From NCBI GenBank assembly GCA_023251435.1, contig JAHEYU010000021.1:1-64000 (forward strand): a stretch of 64,000 nt of DNA, read 5' to 3'. The notes beneath the pieces were generated by a model, which was not told where the DNA came from, searched no databases, and saw only the letters and a list, made by a program, of their open reading frames with translations. The translations under genes and the position numbers were made by a program. Positions 49,935 to 60,456 of this stretch are shown piece by piece (within the stretch, counting starts at the first letter, position 1; the number at the start of each line of letters is the position of its first letter). The stretch comes from Bacteroidota bacterium. Lineage in GTDB: Bacteria > Bacteroidota > Bacteroidia > Bacteroidales > Prolixibacteraceae.

Positions 49935-50777
49935 ATGCAGATAGTAAAGCATATAAACGCTCTTCGGGCGATAATTGACGGGAAAAGGGAAGAAGGATTG
50001 AGCATTGGTTTTGTTCCAACTATGGGCGCATTACATCCCGGGCACCTTTCTTTGGTTGATTTGGCCGGACAACAATCCGGTTTTGTTGTGGTCAGCATTT
50101 TTGTAAATCCTACTCAATTTAACGACAAAGGCGATCTGGAACGCTATCCCCGAGATCTTCAAAAAGACATTGATTTACTTGCTCCTTCCGCATGCCAGCT
50201 GGTATTTGCACCCGAAACCAACGAAATTTATCCGGAACCAGATACCCGTCAATTCAACTTCGGAACGCTCGAAGAAGTAATGGAAGGTAAATTCAGACCC
50301 GGACATTTTAACGGGGTTGCACAGGTTGTGAGCCGCTTATTCGAGATTGTTCAGCCCGATAAAGCTTTTTTCGGACAGAAGGACTTTCAGCAATTGGCCA
50401 TTATAAACGAAATGGTCAGGAAATTAAATCTTCCGGTTGAAGTGATTGCATGCCCGATTATCCGCGAAGAGGATGGCTTGGCCATGAGTTCGCGAAATAT
50501 GTTGCTGAGCCCCGAACAACGATTAAATTCAGCGCATATATCGGCCACGCTGTTCGAAGCAGCAAACAAAACAAGTCAGTTCTCCGTAGAAAATCTTTGC
50601 AGTTGGGTAGTTGACCGCATTAATCAAAACGAATTTCTGAACACAGAGTACTTTGAAATTGTTGATTCGGTGACGCTTCAATCGGTAAAAAGTTGGGACG
50701 ATCCTTGTTCGAAAGTAGGCTGTATTGCTGTGCATTGTGGAAAAATCAGGTTAATTGATAACATTGAATTTAAATAA
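49935..50777 (+). CDS. panC: pantoate--beta-alanine ligase (start trimmed to MQIVKH)
   Basis: [41 protein letters not shown]. Confidence 0.96.
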   Translation: MQIVKHINALRAIIDGKREEGLSIGFVPTMGALHPGHLSLVDLAGQQSGFVVVSIFVNPTQFNDKGDLERYPRDLQKDIDLLAPSACQLVFAPETNEIYPEPDTRQFNFGTLEEVMEGKFRPGHFNGVAQVVSRLFEIVQPDKAFFGQKDFQQLAIINEMVRKLNLPVEVIACPIIREEDGLAMSSRNMLLSPEQRLNSAHISATLFEAANKTSQFSVENLCSWVVDRINQNEFLNTEYFEIVDSVTLQSVKSWDDPCSKVGCIAVHCGKIRLIDNIEFK

Positions 50778-50778
50778 G

Positions 50779-51129
50779 ATGATCATAGAAGTTTGCAAAT
50801 CGAAAATACATAAAGTTACTGTTACCGAAGCCAATTTGCAGTATGTTGGAAGTATTACCATTGATCAGGATTTGATGGATGCTGCCAATTTGATTGAAAA
50901 CGAAAAGGTTCAGGTGGTGAACATCAACAATGGAGAGCGCCTCGAAACGTATATTATTAAGGGGGAACGTGGTTCAGGTGTAATTTGCCTGAATGGCCCG
51001 GCAGCCCGGAAAGTGGCTGTTGGCGATGTGGTAATTATTATGTCGTACGCGCAAATGGACTTCGAAGAAGCCAAAACTTTTAAGCCATGGTTGGTTTTTC
51101 CTGATACCGAAACAAACAAGCTGATATAA
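50779..51129 (+). CDS. panD: aspartate 1-decarboxylase
   Basis: [23 protein letters not shown] (self-cleavage GS), [19 protein letters not shown]. Confidence 0.95.
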   Translation: MIIEVCKSKIHKVTVTEANLQYVGSITIDQDLMDAANLIENEKVQVVNINNGERLETYIIKGERGSGVICLNGPAARKVAVGDVVIIMSYAQMDFEEAKTFKPWLVFPDTETNKLI

Positions 51130-51154
51130 TTTCTTTTTGAAAAGATACCAATGA

Positions 51155-51190
51155 AAAACCTCATCGCTTTCTTAAGCAATGAGGTTTTTT
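51155..51190 (+). terminator. intrinsic terminator after panD
   Basis: AAAACCTCATCGCTTTCTTAAGCAATGAGGTTTTTT. Confidence 0.8.
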
Positions 51191-51216
51191 CTATTTTTAC
51201 AAAAAACATTTTTCAG

Positions 51217-51714
51217 ATGACTGCCACAGAAATCATAAAATCTAAAATATTTGAGACTGCTTGTGAATTTATACCCGTTTTAGACAGCTGGAAACAATCG
51301 GGATGTTCTGTGGTTTTTACAAATGGATGTTTCGACCTTATTCATCGCGGACATATCGACTCGCTGGCAAAGGCCGCCGCACTTGGCAGCAAACTAATTG
51401 TTGGCCTGAACTCCGATGCTTCGGTCAAAATATTAAAAGGCGCAACCCGGCCTCTTATTGATCAGCAATCGCGTGCGATATTACTGGCTTCCCTGTTGAT
51501 GGTCGATGCTGTGATCTTTTTTGACGAAGAAACTCCTTACGAACTCATCAGGAGTATTTTGCCTGATGTTTTAGCAAAAGGAAGTGAGTACCAGATCGAA
51601 GAAATTTCGGGATTCGACATTGTTTTAGCCTCGGGCGGACGTATTGAACGCATTGAATTAACCGACGGGTTTTCGACAAGTGATATTATTGAAAAAATTA
51701 AAGGCAGTGTTTAG
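51217..51714 (+). CDS. HldE/RfaE2-type heptose-1-phosphate adenylyltransferase (start trimmed past terminator)
   Basis: VFTNGCFDLIHRGHIDSL, VGLNSDASVKILKG. Confidence 0.9.
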   Translation: MTATEIIKSKIFETACEFIPVLDSWKQSGCSVVFTNGCFDLIHRGHIDSLAKAAALGSKLIVGLNSDASVKILKGATRPLIDQQSRAILLASLLMVDAVIFFDEETPYELIRSILPDVLAKGSEYQIEEISGFDIVLASGGRIERIELTDGFSTSDIIEKIKGSV

Positions 51715-51739
51715 CTGCCTTTAATTTTTTCAATAATAT
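51683..51739. terminator. 25-bp perfect inverted repeat overlapping the end of the rfaE2-like gene
   Basis: ATATTATTGAAAAAATTAAAGGCAG-TGTTTAG-CTGCCTTTAATTTTTTCAATAATAT. Confidence 0.85.
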
Positions 51740-51749
51740 TTGATTCTTT

Positions 51750-54017
51750 CTATTTTTCTTCTTTCACCGTGACCGTAAAATCATTCTGAATTCTCATCAT
51801 ATTAACGGCATAAATCAGGATATTTCTGGTTTCATTTAATATGCCCAGTACCAACATGCTTGTTTTGGTTCCGACCTCTTTCCGTTTGATTGTTTTAATC
51901 AGGTTTTTGCGCAATTCTTTAATCATCAGGAGAATTTTGGCCTGTTCTTCATTTATTCTATCAAGTTTTTCCTGGCTGTTGTCTTCAAGCGAACTAAGCA
52001 CTAATTTCATAAACTTGTTAAAAGCATGTGTCAATTGTGTTAATTCTTCTGCCTGCGATTCAATCAGTGGTTTGTGGTTGTTGTCAACATGATTATAAAC
52101 CGGTTCTATCAGGAAAGTGGTACAATGAGCAAGCTCTTTCAGGTAGTCGAGGGTCAAAATATAATAATGAGTTGCCTCAATTGATTCAGAAACAGGTAAT
52201 GAGGGAATTGCCTGATATAGCTTGTTTCTCTTATTGTTGAGTTTCTCTTCCAGTTGTGTCGAAATTTTCAGCTGTTTCTTTAATTCCTTGTGATCTTCTT
52301 TTATCAACTGAGTAATTGTTTCGCTGTATAAATCGGTTACAGTATTCAGTGTTTTTCTGATTCCGGAATTACATTTTTCGAAGAGAGTTGCAACCGAACG
52401 GTTTTCTTCAACTTCTTCAGCGGTTTCAATTTGATTTTTTTCGCGTCTTTTGTGGGTAATATTTGTACGGTAAAACGAGAATATTATAAAAACTACCAGG
52501 GAAATTACGCCAAAGAGTTGCGCCCATCCCATAAATATCGAGAGAAGAAAGGCTACTGAAAAGGCCGCAAACCCGGTGATAAACCAACCGCCGATAACAG
52601 TGAACACTCCGGTAATGCGGTAAACTGCGCTGTCGCGTCCCCACGCTCCATCAACCAGCGAAGTACTCATGGCCACCATAAAGGTTACATAAGTTGTTGA
52701 TAGTGGTAATTTATAAGATGTTCCGACTGCAATCAGGATAGATGCTACCATCATGTTTACTGCAGCCCGAACTAAATCGAACATTGGAGGATCCACTTCT
52801 TTTTGGTTCTTTTTCTCTATTTCGGATTGATCAAACCGTTTTCGGATCTTTTCAACCATTGGTTTTGGTAAAATACTACTGAAGAAAGTATTCGTTGAAA
52901 CTACTTTTCTTACAAGCACTCTTGAGAAAGCTGAAGAACCGAATCGTTCACTTCCTTCATCCTGTCTGCTAAGCTTTAATTCAGTGTCTGCTACTGTTTG
53001 TGCTTTCTTTGAAGTCCAAAGAGTAATGACCATCACAACTCCGGCTCCTATCAAAAAATACATGGGAGTTTTTATGTTGCCAAGCAAACCAGTCATTAAC
53101 AAATCATTCCCATTGTTTGACATATAAATCTTGTATGCTTCGAATCCGGCGAGAGGCACCCCGATAAAGTTAACAAGATCGTTCCCGGCAAAAGCCATTG
53201 CCAAAGCAAAAGTACCTGCCAGAACAACTATTTTCAGTGGGTTGGTTTTAAATAGCCAGCTAAACAGCTGAAGAAAAACAGTCCAAAAAATAAAACTTAT
53301 TCCGAGTATGATAAGTGTATTTTCCTTGATCAGTGCGTAACTTTCCTCTGTCATGAAAGAAGCATCTTTCAGCCCCTTTATAAGAATAAAATAGGTAATT
53401 GCCGAGATGGCAACACTACCCCAGAGAGCGCCATAATATTTAATTGTTTTTTCAGTATTAAAACTGAAAAGCAGACGACTGATCCATTGAATAACAATCC
53501 CGAAAGCAAAGGATAACACAACGGACAATAATATACTCGAAATAATCGTGAGCGCTTTAGATGAATTTATAAAATCACTGATTGCTGCAATCTTTTCAAT
53601 TCCATCTACGACTACAATTGCACCATCTCCAACTTTGAAAAATGCCATTCCAACGGCTGCACCCAATAATCCAAATACCATTGAAACCGTGGTGGAGGTT
53701 GGCAACCCAAACGTATTAAAGAAATCGAGCAATAATACATCCGTAAACATGACAGCCATAAAAATGAGGATGATTTCTGCAAACAGGAAATATTGCGGAT
53801 GAAAGAGTCCTTTGCGGGCAACCTCCATCATCCCATTCGAAAGAAGGGCTCCAGCTAAAATACCAGCACTGGCCACAATCATAATGATTCGTCGTTTAGC
53901 CACTTGTGAACCGATTGCTGAATTCAGAAAGTTTACTGCATCGTTGGCTACACCAACCATTAAGTCTGAAATGGCCAGTAAAAAAAGTACTACTAAAAAG
54001 AAAATGTAAATACTCAT
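51750..54017 (-). CDS. PiT-family inorganic phosphate transporter with C-terminal PhoU-like region (copy 2)
   Basis: very similar along its length to 6168..8429; ANDAVNFLNSAIGS, AGNDLVNFIGVPLAG. Confidence 0.92.
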   Translation of the reverse strand: MSIYIFFLVVLFLLAISDLMVGVANDAVNFLNSAIGSQVAKRRIIMIVASAGILAGALLSNGMMEVARKGLFHPQYFLFAEIILIFMAVMFTDVLLLDFFNTFGLPTSTTVSMVFGLLGAAVGMAFFKVGDGAIVVVDGIEKIAAISDFINSSKALTIISSILLSVVLSFAFGIVIQWISRLLFSFNTEKTIKYYGALWGSVAISAITYFILIKGLKDASFMTEESYALIKENTLIILGISFIFWTVFLQLFSWLFKTNPLKIVVLAGTFALAMAFAGNDLVNFIGVPLAGFEAYKIYMSNNGNDLLMTGLLGNIKTPMYFLIGAGVVMVITLWTSKKAQTVADTELKLSRQDEGSERFGSSAFSRVLVRKVVSTNTFFSSILPKPMVEKIRKRFDQSEIEKKNQKEVDPPMFDLVRAAVNMMVASILIAVGTSYKLPLSTTYVTFMVAMSTSLVDGAWGRDSAVYRITGVFTVIGGWFITGFAAFSVAFLLSIFMGWAQLFGVISLVVFIIFSFYRTNITHKRREKNQIETAEEVEENRSVATLFEKCNSGIRKTLNTVTDLYSETITQLIKEDHKELKKQLKISTQLEEKLNNKRNKLYQAIPSLPVSESIEATHYYILTLDYLKELAHCTTFLIEPVYNHVDNNHKPLIESQAEELTQLTHAFNKFMKLVLSSLEDNSQEKLDRINEEQAKILLMIKELRKNLIKTIKRKEVGTKTSMLVLGILNETRNILIYAVNMMRIQNDFTVTVKEEK

Positions 54018-54091
54018 AGGATTGGTTTTTGTTCGCGGATTCTACAATTTTTTCAGGAAAATTCCTGAATTTAATAGATTGTTATTTTTTA

Positions 54092-54130
54092 TTAATCATT
54101 TGTTAATCAAATCTTAATCGTTATTTAATT
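54092..54130 (+). promoter_or_regulatory. candidate Pho box array upstream of pit copy 2
   Basis: TTAATCATTTG-TTAATCAAATC-TTAATCGTTAT-TTAAT, starts 54092/54103/54114/54125. Confidence 0.6.
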
Positions 54131-54251
54131 TTAAAGGGCGAGCAAAAATACTTAAATTATCTTTTGCAACGAACGATTAAGTTTGTTTAATCATTTAATA
54201 ACATAGCAAATTTTCCCATTTCCCAATTAACTGGTCTTTATTTGTAGCATT

Positions 54252-54887
54252 CTAACCTTTGAGCATATCCAGCACGATTGGCTTTAATCCGCTAAAAAAG
54301 AACTCAACAGCAATCACCATAACAATAAGACCCATCAGCCGCATCATCACGTTGATCCCGGTTTGTCCAAGTATTTTAATGATGCGCGACGAGCTGTAAA
54401 AGATAATATAGGTGATAAACATGACAACCAGAATGGTGCTGAAAAGGATTATTTTCCGGGTTAAGTTAGAGGCATCTTCCATTAATACAATTGAATTGGT
54501 AATTGCGCCAGGCCCGCAAATCATCGGAATGGCAAGCGGGGTTACCGAAATGTCGTTCACGTATGTTTTAACTTCCGAATCCTTGATTTTTACCTGACCA
54601 AGCCGTGCCTGAAGCATATCCATTCCCATGATAAAAAAGATAACTCCGCCAACAACCCGGAAACTATTGACTGAAATGCCGAAAAATTTAAAAAGCAATT
54701 GCCCGGAAAGTGCAAAAATGATAATTGTAATTAATGCTACAATCGTGGCTTTTTTTGCGGTTCGGTTTCGTTCTTTGTCACTAAGATCAGCGGTCATGGT
54801 CATAAAAACCGGCATGGTGCTTAGCGGATTAATCAGGGTGAAAAATGAAGTAAAACACAAAAGTCCAAATGCAAGGGCGTCGTTCAT
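54252..54887 (-). CDS. MarC family integral membrane protein
   Basis: FTLINPLSTMPVFMTMT, PLAIPMICGPGAITNSIVL. Confidence 0.92.
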   Translation of the reverse strand: MNDALAFGLLCFTSFFTLINPLSTMPVFMTMTADLSDKERNRTAKKATIVALITIIIFALSGQLLFKFFGISVNSFRVVGGVIFFIMGMDMLQARLGQVKIKDSEVKTYVNDISVTPLAIPMICGPGAITNSIVLMEDASNLTRKIILFSTILVVMFITYIIFYSSSRIIKILGQTGINVMMRLMGLIVMVIAVEFFFSGLKPIVLDMLKG

Positions 54888-54998
54888 TTTGCTTTTTTTA
54901 GTGAGTTCGAAAAGAGTCGAAACTTTTGCTGCGCCTCAAAGTTAGGAAACTTCTGTTGCCGATTTGTATTACTTTTACTGAAAGTTTAAAATCATACC

Positions 54999-57197
54999 GT
55001 GAGCCAGAAAGTATTATTTATCACGCCTCCGTTTACGCAGCTAAATACGCCGTATCCCGCAACTGCCTATCTGAAAGGATTTCTGAATACAAAATCTATC
55101 ATCTCCAATCAGTGCGATTTGGGGATCGAAGTTATTCTGGAATTGTTTTCTTCGGAAGGGTTGAACTTTCTTTTCTCGCAACTTGCAACACATAACCCGC
55201 AACTTTCAGCAAACGCCCAACGAATCTACAACCTTCGCAACAGCTATATTCAAACCATCGAGCAGGTAATTGCTTTTTTACACGGCAAAAACGATGCATT
55301 GGCACATGTAATTTGCGACGAAAATTTTCTTCCTATAGCGTCGCGTTTCAATCAGGTGGAAGATTTGGACTGGGCTTTCGGAACTATGGGAATTCGCGAT
55401 AAAGCGCGGCATTTGGCAACTTTGTTCCTCGAGGATTTATCTGACTTGATTGTTGAAGCCGTTGATCCGCATTTCGGTTTTAGCCGTTATGCCGAACGAC
55501 TGGGCAGGTCTGCTGCTACCTTCGATGAAATTGATCAGGAACTGAAATCTCCGGATGGACTTATCGACGGGATTTTACTACGGCTGCTTCAGCAAAAAAT
55601 AGAAACATACAGGCCAACCATTGTCGCTCTTTCAGTGCCTTTCCCCGGAAACTTGTACTGTGCTTTTAAATGTGGCCAATGGCTGAAAAAACATTATCCT
55701 GAAATTAAGATCGCGATGGGCGGCGGTTTCCCAAATACCGAACTTCGCTCGTTGTCTGATAAGCGTGTATTTGATTACCTCGATTTTATAATGCTTGATG
55801 ATGGTGAAGCGCCTTTGCTGAATTTAATTGAATACCTCGACGGAAACTGCGCCAATACTGAATTAAAAAGAACTTTTGCACTGCAAAATGGCGAAGTGGT
55901 TTACCTTAATGGCTCCGCTTCCGGAGATTTTTCGCAATCAGAAGTGGGCGTGCCCGATTATTCCGATTTTTTGCTCGACAAATACCTTTCGGTCATCGAA
56001 ATTGTTAACCCGATGCACCGCCTTTGGAGCGACGGACGATGGAACAAAATGACGCTGGCACACGGATGTTATTGGGGGCGATGCACGTTTTGCGACACTT
56101 CGCTCGACTATATTAAACGCTACGAACCAAGTGCAGCGCAGCTTTTATGCGACCGCATCGAACAAATAATCCTTCAGACCGGCCAAATCGGATTCCATTT
56201 TGTTGACGAAGCCGCTCCTCCTGCTCTGATGCGGGCTTTGGCCTTGGAAATTATCCGCAGAAAAATCACAGTGGTTTGGTGGACCAATATCCGCTTCGAA
56301 AAAAGTTTTACTTACGATTTATGCCATCTTCTGAAAGAATCTGGTTGCATCGCGGTATCAGGAGGACTGGAAGTTGCCTCCGATCGCTTGCTGGGCTTGA
56401 TTAACAAAGGAGTGAGCGTGGTGAAAGTGGCGAAAGTTACCGATAATTTCACCCGCGCCGGGATCATGGTTCATGCTTATTTAATGTACGGATTCCCAAC
56501 GCAAACAGCGCAGGAAACCATCGATTCACTCGAAGTGGTCCGCCAGTTGTTCGAAGCAGGAGTGGTACAATCGGGTTTCTGGCACCAGTTTGCGATGACG
56601 GCCCACAGTCCTGTTGGGCTGAATCCCTCGCAATTCAAGGTTAAAATTGAAAACGAAAAACCCGGAACATTCGCCAATAACGATCTCATTCACTCCGATC
56701 CAACCGGAGCAGAACATGAACTATTCAGCGAAGGATTGAAAAAATCACTTTTTAACTACATGCACGGAATTTGCTTCGATTTTCCACTTCAGGATTGGTT
56801 CGGTTTTAAAGTGCCACGCACTACCGTCGCGCCCAGTTATATTCGCGAAGCAATTGATTCGCAGGATTTTGAATCTCCGGGGCCAAATGCTAAAGTATAT
56901 TGGTTGGGAGGAGCTGTTGCGGTGCGCTATTTCAGCAAAAAGAAAAAGAACCAAACCTTCGAAATGGCTGAACTGACCTTCGTAAATAAAAAAGAGAATT
57001 TAATCATTCAATTGAAACAGGACCAAGGGAAATGGCTGTTCGAACAAATTCCTGAAATTTCAGTAAGTAGCAATAAACTAGCGACTTTTGGAGAACTTGC
57101 AAAAGATTTTGAAGATCAAACCGGAAGTGATTTAGTGCTTTTCTGGAACAGTACATCCATGAAAAACCTAAGGGAAAACGGACTGCTGATGTTGTGA
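54999..57197 (+). CDS. B12-binding-domain radical SAM protein
   Basis: N-terminal VLFITPPFTQLNTPYPATAYLKGFL, IKIAMGGGFPNTEL; cluster HGCYWGRCTFCDT (CX4CX2C). Confidence 0.85.
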   Translation: MSQKVLFITPPFTQLNTPYPATAYLKGFLNTKSIISNQCDLGIEVILELFSSEGLNFLFSQLATHNPQLSANAQRIYNLRNSYIQTIEQVIAFLHGKNDALAHVICDENFLPIASRFNQVEDLDWAFGTMGIRDKARHLATLFLEDLSDLIVEAVDPHFGFSRYAERLGRSAATFDEIDQELKSPDGLIDGILLRLLQQKIETYRPTIVALSVPFPGNLYCAFKCGQWLKKHYPEIKIAMGGGFPNTELRSLSDKRVFDYLDFIMLDDGEAPLLNLIEYLDGNCANTELKRTFALQNGEVVYLNGSASGDFSQSEVGVPDYSDFLLDKYLSVIEIVNPMHRLWSDGRWNKMTLAHGCYWGRCTFCDTSLDYIKRYEPSAAQLLCDRIEQIILQTGQIGFHFVDEAAPPALMRALALEIIRRKITVVWWTNIRFEKSFTYDLCHLLKESGCIAVSGGLEVASDRLLGLINKGVSVVKVAKVTDNFTRAGIMVHAYLMYGFPTQTAQETIDSLEVVRQLFEAGVVQSGFWHQFAMTAHSPVGLNPSQFKVKIENEKPGTFANNDLIHSDPTGAEHELFSEGLKKSLFNYMHGICFDFPLQDWFGFKVPRTTVAPSYIREAIDSQDFESPGPNAKVYWLGGAVAVRYFSKKKKNQTFEMAELTFVNKKENLIIQLKQDQGKWLFEQIPEISVSSNKLATFGELAKDFEDQTGSDLVLFWNSTSMKNLRENGLLML

Positions 57198-57245
57198 AAG
57201 AGTTATTTCAACTATCTTTGTCACCCTCAATAAAATCATCGTACA

Positions 57246-59279
57246 ATGACTGACTTTAAGCGTACCCTCATTACTTCGGCTTTGCCGTATGCCAACGGCC
57301 CGGTTCACATCGGACACCTTGCTGGTGTGTATGTTCCGGCTGATATTTATGCCCGCTACCTGCGTATGAACGGACAGGATGTGGCATTTATAGGCGGTTC
57401 CGATGAACACGGTGTACCCATTACCCTGAAAGCCAAAAATGAAGGAGTTACCCCACAAGATATAGTGGACAAATACCACGGCATCATAAAAGATGCTTTT
57501 TCCCGCTTCGGAATTTCATTCGATGTGTATTCGCGGACGAGTGCCCCGATACATCATGAAACAGCATCTGCATTCTTCAAAAAATTATATGAAGAGGGCA
57601 AATTCATCGAGAAAACCAGCGAACAATACTATGACGCCGAAGCCAAACAATTCCTGGCCGACCGTTACATCACCGGCACTTGTCCACGTTGCGGCAACGA
57701 ACGCGCTTATGGCGACCAGTGCGAAGCTTGCGGAAGTACGCTGAATGCTACCGATCTGATCAACCCGAAATCGACTTTGAGCGGAAATCCGCCGGTGATG
57801 AAAGAAACCAAACACTGGTATTTGCCACTCGATCAATACGAAGGTTGGCTGAAAGAATGGATTCTTGAAGGCCATAAAGAATGGAAATCGAATGTTTACG
57901 GTCAGTGCAAATCGTGGATCGACAGCGGATTGCAACCACGCGCCGTAACCCGCGACCTCGATTGGGGCGTGCCTGTTCCGGTTGAAGGCGCCGAAGGAAA
58001 AGTGTTGTACGTGTGGTTCGACGCGCCGATTGGATACATTTCGGCTACCAAAGAATGGACACCCGACTGGGAAAAATGGTGGAAAGATCCGGAAACCAAA
58101 CTGGTTCATTTCATCGGGAAAGACAATATTGTATTCCATTGCATCATTTTTCCGGCCATGCTCAAAGCCGAAGGAACATTTATTTTGCCTGAAAATGTAC
58201 CGGCCAACGAATTCCTGAATTTAGAAGGCGACAAAATCTCGACTTCGCGCAATTGGGCTGTCTGGCTGCATGAATACCTCGACGAATTTCCGGGCAAGGA
58301 AGATGTACTGAAATATGTATTGACCGCCAACGCTCCCGAAACCAAAGACAACGATTTTACCTGGAAAGATTTTCAGGCCCGCAACAACAACGAACTGGTG
58401 GCTGTGCTGGGTAACTTCGTAAACCGTGCACTGGTGCTGACTCAAAAATATTACGACGGAAAAGTTCCGGCGGCAGGCGAACTAACAGAAACAGACAAAC
58501 TGGCGCTGGCTGAAATTTCAGTCATTAAAGCTGAAGTGGAAAAGAGCATTTCGCAATATCGTTTCCGCGAAGCCCTGAAATTCGCGATGGATCTGGCCCG
58601 TTTGGGGAACAAATACCTGGCCGATGCCGAGCCCTGGAAGGTTGTAAAAACCGATCCTGCCCGGGTGGAAACCATCATGAATGTCTGTTTGCAGATTACC
58701 GCCAACCTGACGATAATTTTCGCGCCGTTCCTTCCATTCAGTATGGATAAATTGCGTATATTCCTGAATATGGACGAACTGAACTGGAGCAACCTCGGGC
58801 GCACCGATCTGCTTCTTTTTGGTCACCAAACCAACACTCCTGAATTGCTGTTCGAAAAAATTGAAGACGATGTTATTGAGTTTCAGGTAAACAAATTGCT
58901 GGCTACCAAAAAAGCCAATGAAGTAGCCAATGCAACTGCCGCACCAGCGAAAGAAAACTGCACATACGACGATTTCCAGAAAATGGACATCCGCACCGGG
59001 ACCATCATCGAAGCCGAGAAAGTGGCCAAAACTAAAAAGCTGCTGAAACTGACCATCGACACCGGAATCGACAAACGCACCGTAGTTTCGGGCATTGCCG
59101 AATATTACAATCCGGAAGAAATTATTGGCCAGCAGGTGAGCATTCTGGTGAACCTCGAACCTCGTGAACTGAAAGGAATCCTATCGCAGGGAATGATCCT
59201 GATGGCACAGGATGCCGATGGTTCGCTGAAATTCGTGACCCCAACCGTACCTGTTAAAAACGGGTCAGAAATAAAATAG
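57246..59279 (+). CDS. metG: methionyl-tRNA synthetase with C-terminal tRNA-binding domain
   Basis: [56 protein letters not shown]-terminal [13 protein letters not shown]. Confidence 0.97.
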   Translation: MTDFKRTLITSALPYANGPVHIGHLAGVYVPADIYARYLRMNGQDVAFIGGSDEHGVPITLKAKNEGVTPQDIVDKYHGIIKDAFSRFGISFDVYSRTSAPIHHETASAFFKKLYEEGKFIEKTSEQYYDAEAKQFLADRYITGTCPRCGNERAYGDQCEACGSTLNATDLINPKSTLSGNPPVMKETKHWYLPLDQYEGWLKEWILEGHKEWKSNVYGQCKSWIDSGLQPRAVTRDLDWGVPVPVEGAEGKVLYVWFDAPIGYISATKEWTPDWEKWWKDPETKLVHFIGKDNIVFHCIIFPAMLKAEGTFILPENVPANEFLNLEGDKISTSRNWAVWLHEYLDEFPGKEDVLKYVLTANAPETKDNDFTWKDFQARNNNELVAVLGNFVNRALVLTQKYYDGKVPAAGELTETDKLALAEISVIKAEVEKSISQYRFREALKFAMDLARLGNKYLADAEPWKVVKTDPARVETIMNVCLQITANLTIIFAPFLPFSMDKLRIFLNMDELNWSNLGRTDLLLFGHQTNTPELLFEKIEDDVIEFQVNKLLATKKANEVANATAAPAKENCTYDDFQKMDIRTGTIIEAEKVAKTKKLLKLTIDTGIDKRTVVSGIAEYYNPEEIIGQQVSILVNLEPRELKGILSQGMILMAQDADGSLKFVTPTVPVKNGSEIK

Positions 59280-59295
59280 ATATCAATATTGTGCA

Positions 59296-59383
59296 GTCAT
59301 CCCGAATTTATTTCGGGATCTGATATAAGTTGAGATCCTGAAACCCCGCCTGACAAGTTAGCGGGCAGGAAGTTCAGGATGAC
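59296..59383. repeat. interspersed repeat with inverted GTCATCC ends
   Basis: GTCATCCCGAA ... TTCAGGATGAC; internal CCCGAATTTATTTCGGG hairpin. Confidence 0.6.
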
Positions 59384-59496
59384 GTTTTCAAAGGAGTATT
59401 TCCAAAATATAATTGCGCCAACTACTGTTGGTGTGGTTTTCGTAAGCCTCAGTGCCGTCGTCAAGGCGGGTCGGTTGCTTACTCTATTATAACCGA

Positions 59497-59526
59497 ACCC
59501 ACTTTCTTACGAGAAGGTGGGTTTTT
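59497..59526 (+). terminator. intrinsic terminator
   Basis: ACCCACTTTCTTACGAGAAGGTGGGTTTTT. Confidence 0.75.
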
Positions 59527-59550
59527 AATTTCAAAAAAATATCTTCAGTA

Positions 59551-59602
59551 TTTGGATTTTACAAAAAGCAATGTATATTTGTGTATTAATAAACTAATAC
59601 AC
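59551..59602 (+). promoter_or_regulatory. promoter and GntR-type operator of the ABC operon
   Basis: TTTG-N19-TATATTTG, then perfect GTGTATTA-ATAAAC-TAATACAC at 59581-59602. Confidence 0.75.
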
Positions 59603-59609
59603 CAACACT

Positions 59610-60446
59610 GTGATAAAAATTGAAAATCTGAATTTTTACTATCAGCGCAAACATCAGGTTTACGATAGTTTAAACCTGACTATTGAAGATGGCGCTGTTT
59701 GTGCTTTGCTCGGGCTTAACGGTGCAGGGAAAACAACCTTGCTAAATCTTATTGCCGGGTTTCTAATTCCCAAAGCTGGTTCATGCCAGGTTTTTGGGCA
59801 CGAAGCCTCCTTTCGTGAACCTGAAATGCTCGAAGAAATATTTCTGGTAGGCGATACCAGCGAATTTCCGAACATGACAATTGCAGAGTTTTGCAATCTA
59901 TATTCCGGATTTTATCCAAAGTTCGATCAAAAACTTTTATCAGATTGCATATCCGAGTTTGGGTTAAACCCCGGTTCATCGCTAAAAAGGCTTTCGTATG
60001 GCGATAAGCGTAAAGTAATGATAAGCTTTGCTATTGCTACACGATGCCGAATTTTACTTTTTGATGAACCAACAAACGGGTTGGATATTCCTTCAAAATC
60101 GACCTTTCGAAAATTAATCGCAGCATCGTTGACTGAAGATCAAACTATTATAATGGCCACGCATCAGGTGCGCGATTTGGCAAATTTAGTAGATCGGATT
60201 ATTGTCGAACACAATGGTAAAATAATCCTGAATCAACAGGTTGACCATATTGCTGAAAAGTTGATTTTTGGGTTAAATCCTGAAAAAGTTGAAGTTGGAA
60301 ATCTTATCTATAAAGCCGATAATTTTAATCCCAACGATACGATTTCACTAAACAAGGACGGTGAACCCGGACTGGTTGATATTGAGTCACTTTTTACGGC
60401 GGCAGTGACAATGCCGACTGAAATTTCAAAGATTTTTAATTCTTAA
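59610..60446 (+). CDS. ABC transporter ATP-binding protein
   Basis: LLGLNGAGKTTLLNLIAG, RLSYGDKRKVMISFAIA, LLFDEPTNGLDIPSK. Confidence 0.92.
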   Translation: MIKIENLNFYYQRKHQVYDSLNLTIEDGAVCALLGLNGAGKTTLLNLIAGFLIPKAGSCQVFGHEASFREPEMLEEIFLVGDTSEFPNMTIAEFCNLYSGFYPKFDQKLLSDCISEFGLNPGSSLKRLSYGDKRKVMISFAIATRCRILLFDEPTNGLDIPSKSTFRKLIAASLTEDQTIIMATHQVRDLANLVDRIIVEHNGKIILNQQVDHIAEKLIFGLNPEKVEVGNLIYKADNFNPNDTISLNKDGEPGLVDIESLFTAAVTMPTEISKIFNS

Positions 60447-60456
60447 ACCTACCAAC

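Noticed and set aside
57585-58139. 184-aa minus-strand ORF
   Set aside because: Antisense shadow of metG with no domain signature.
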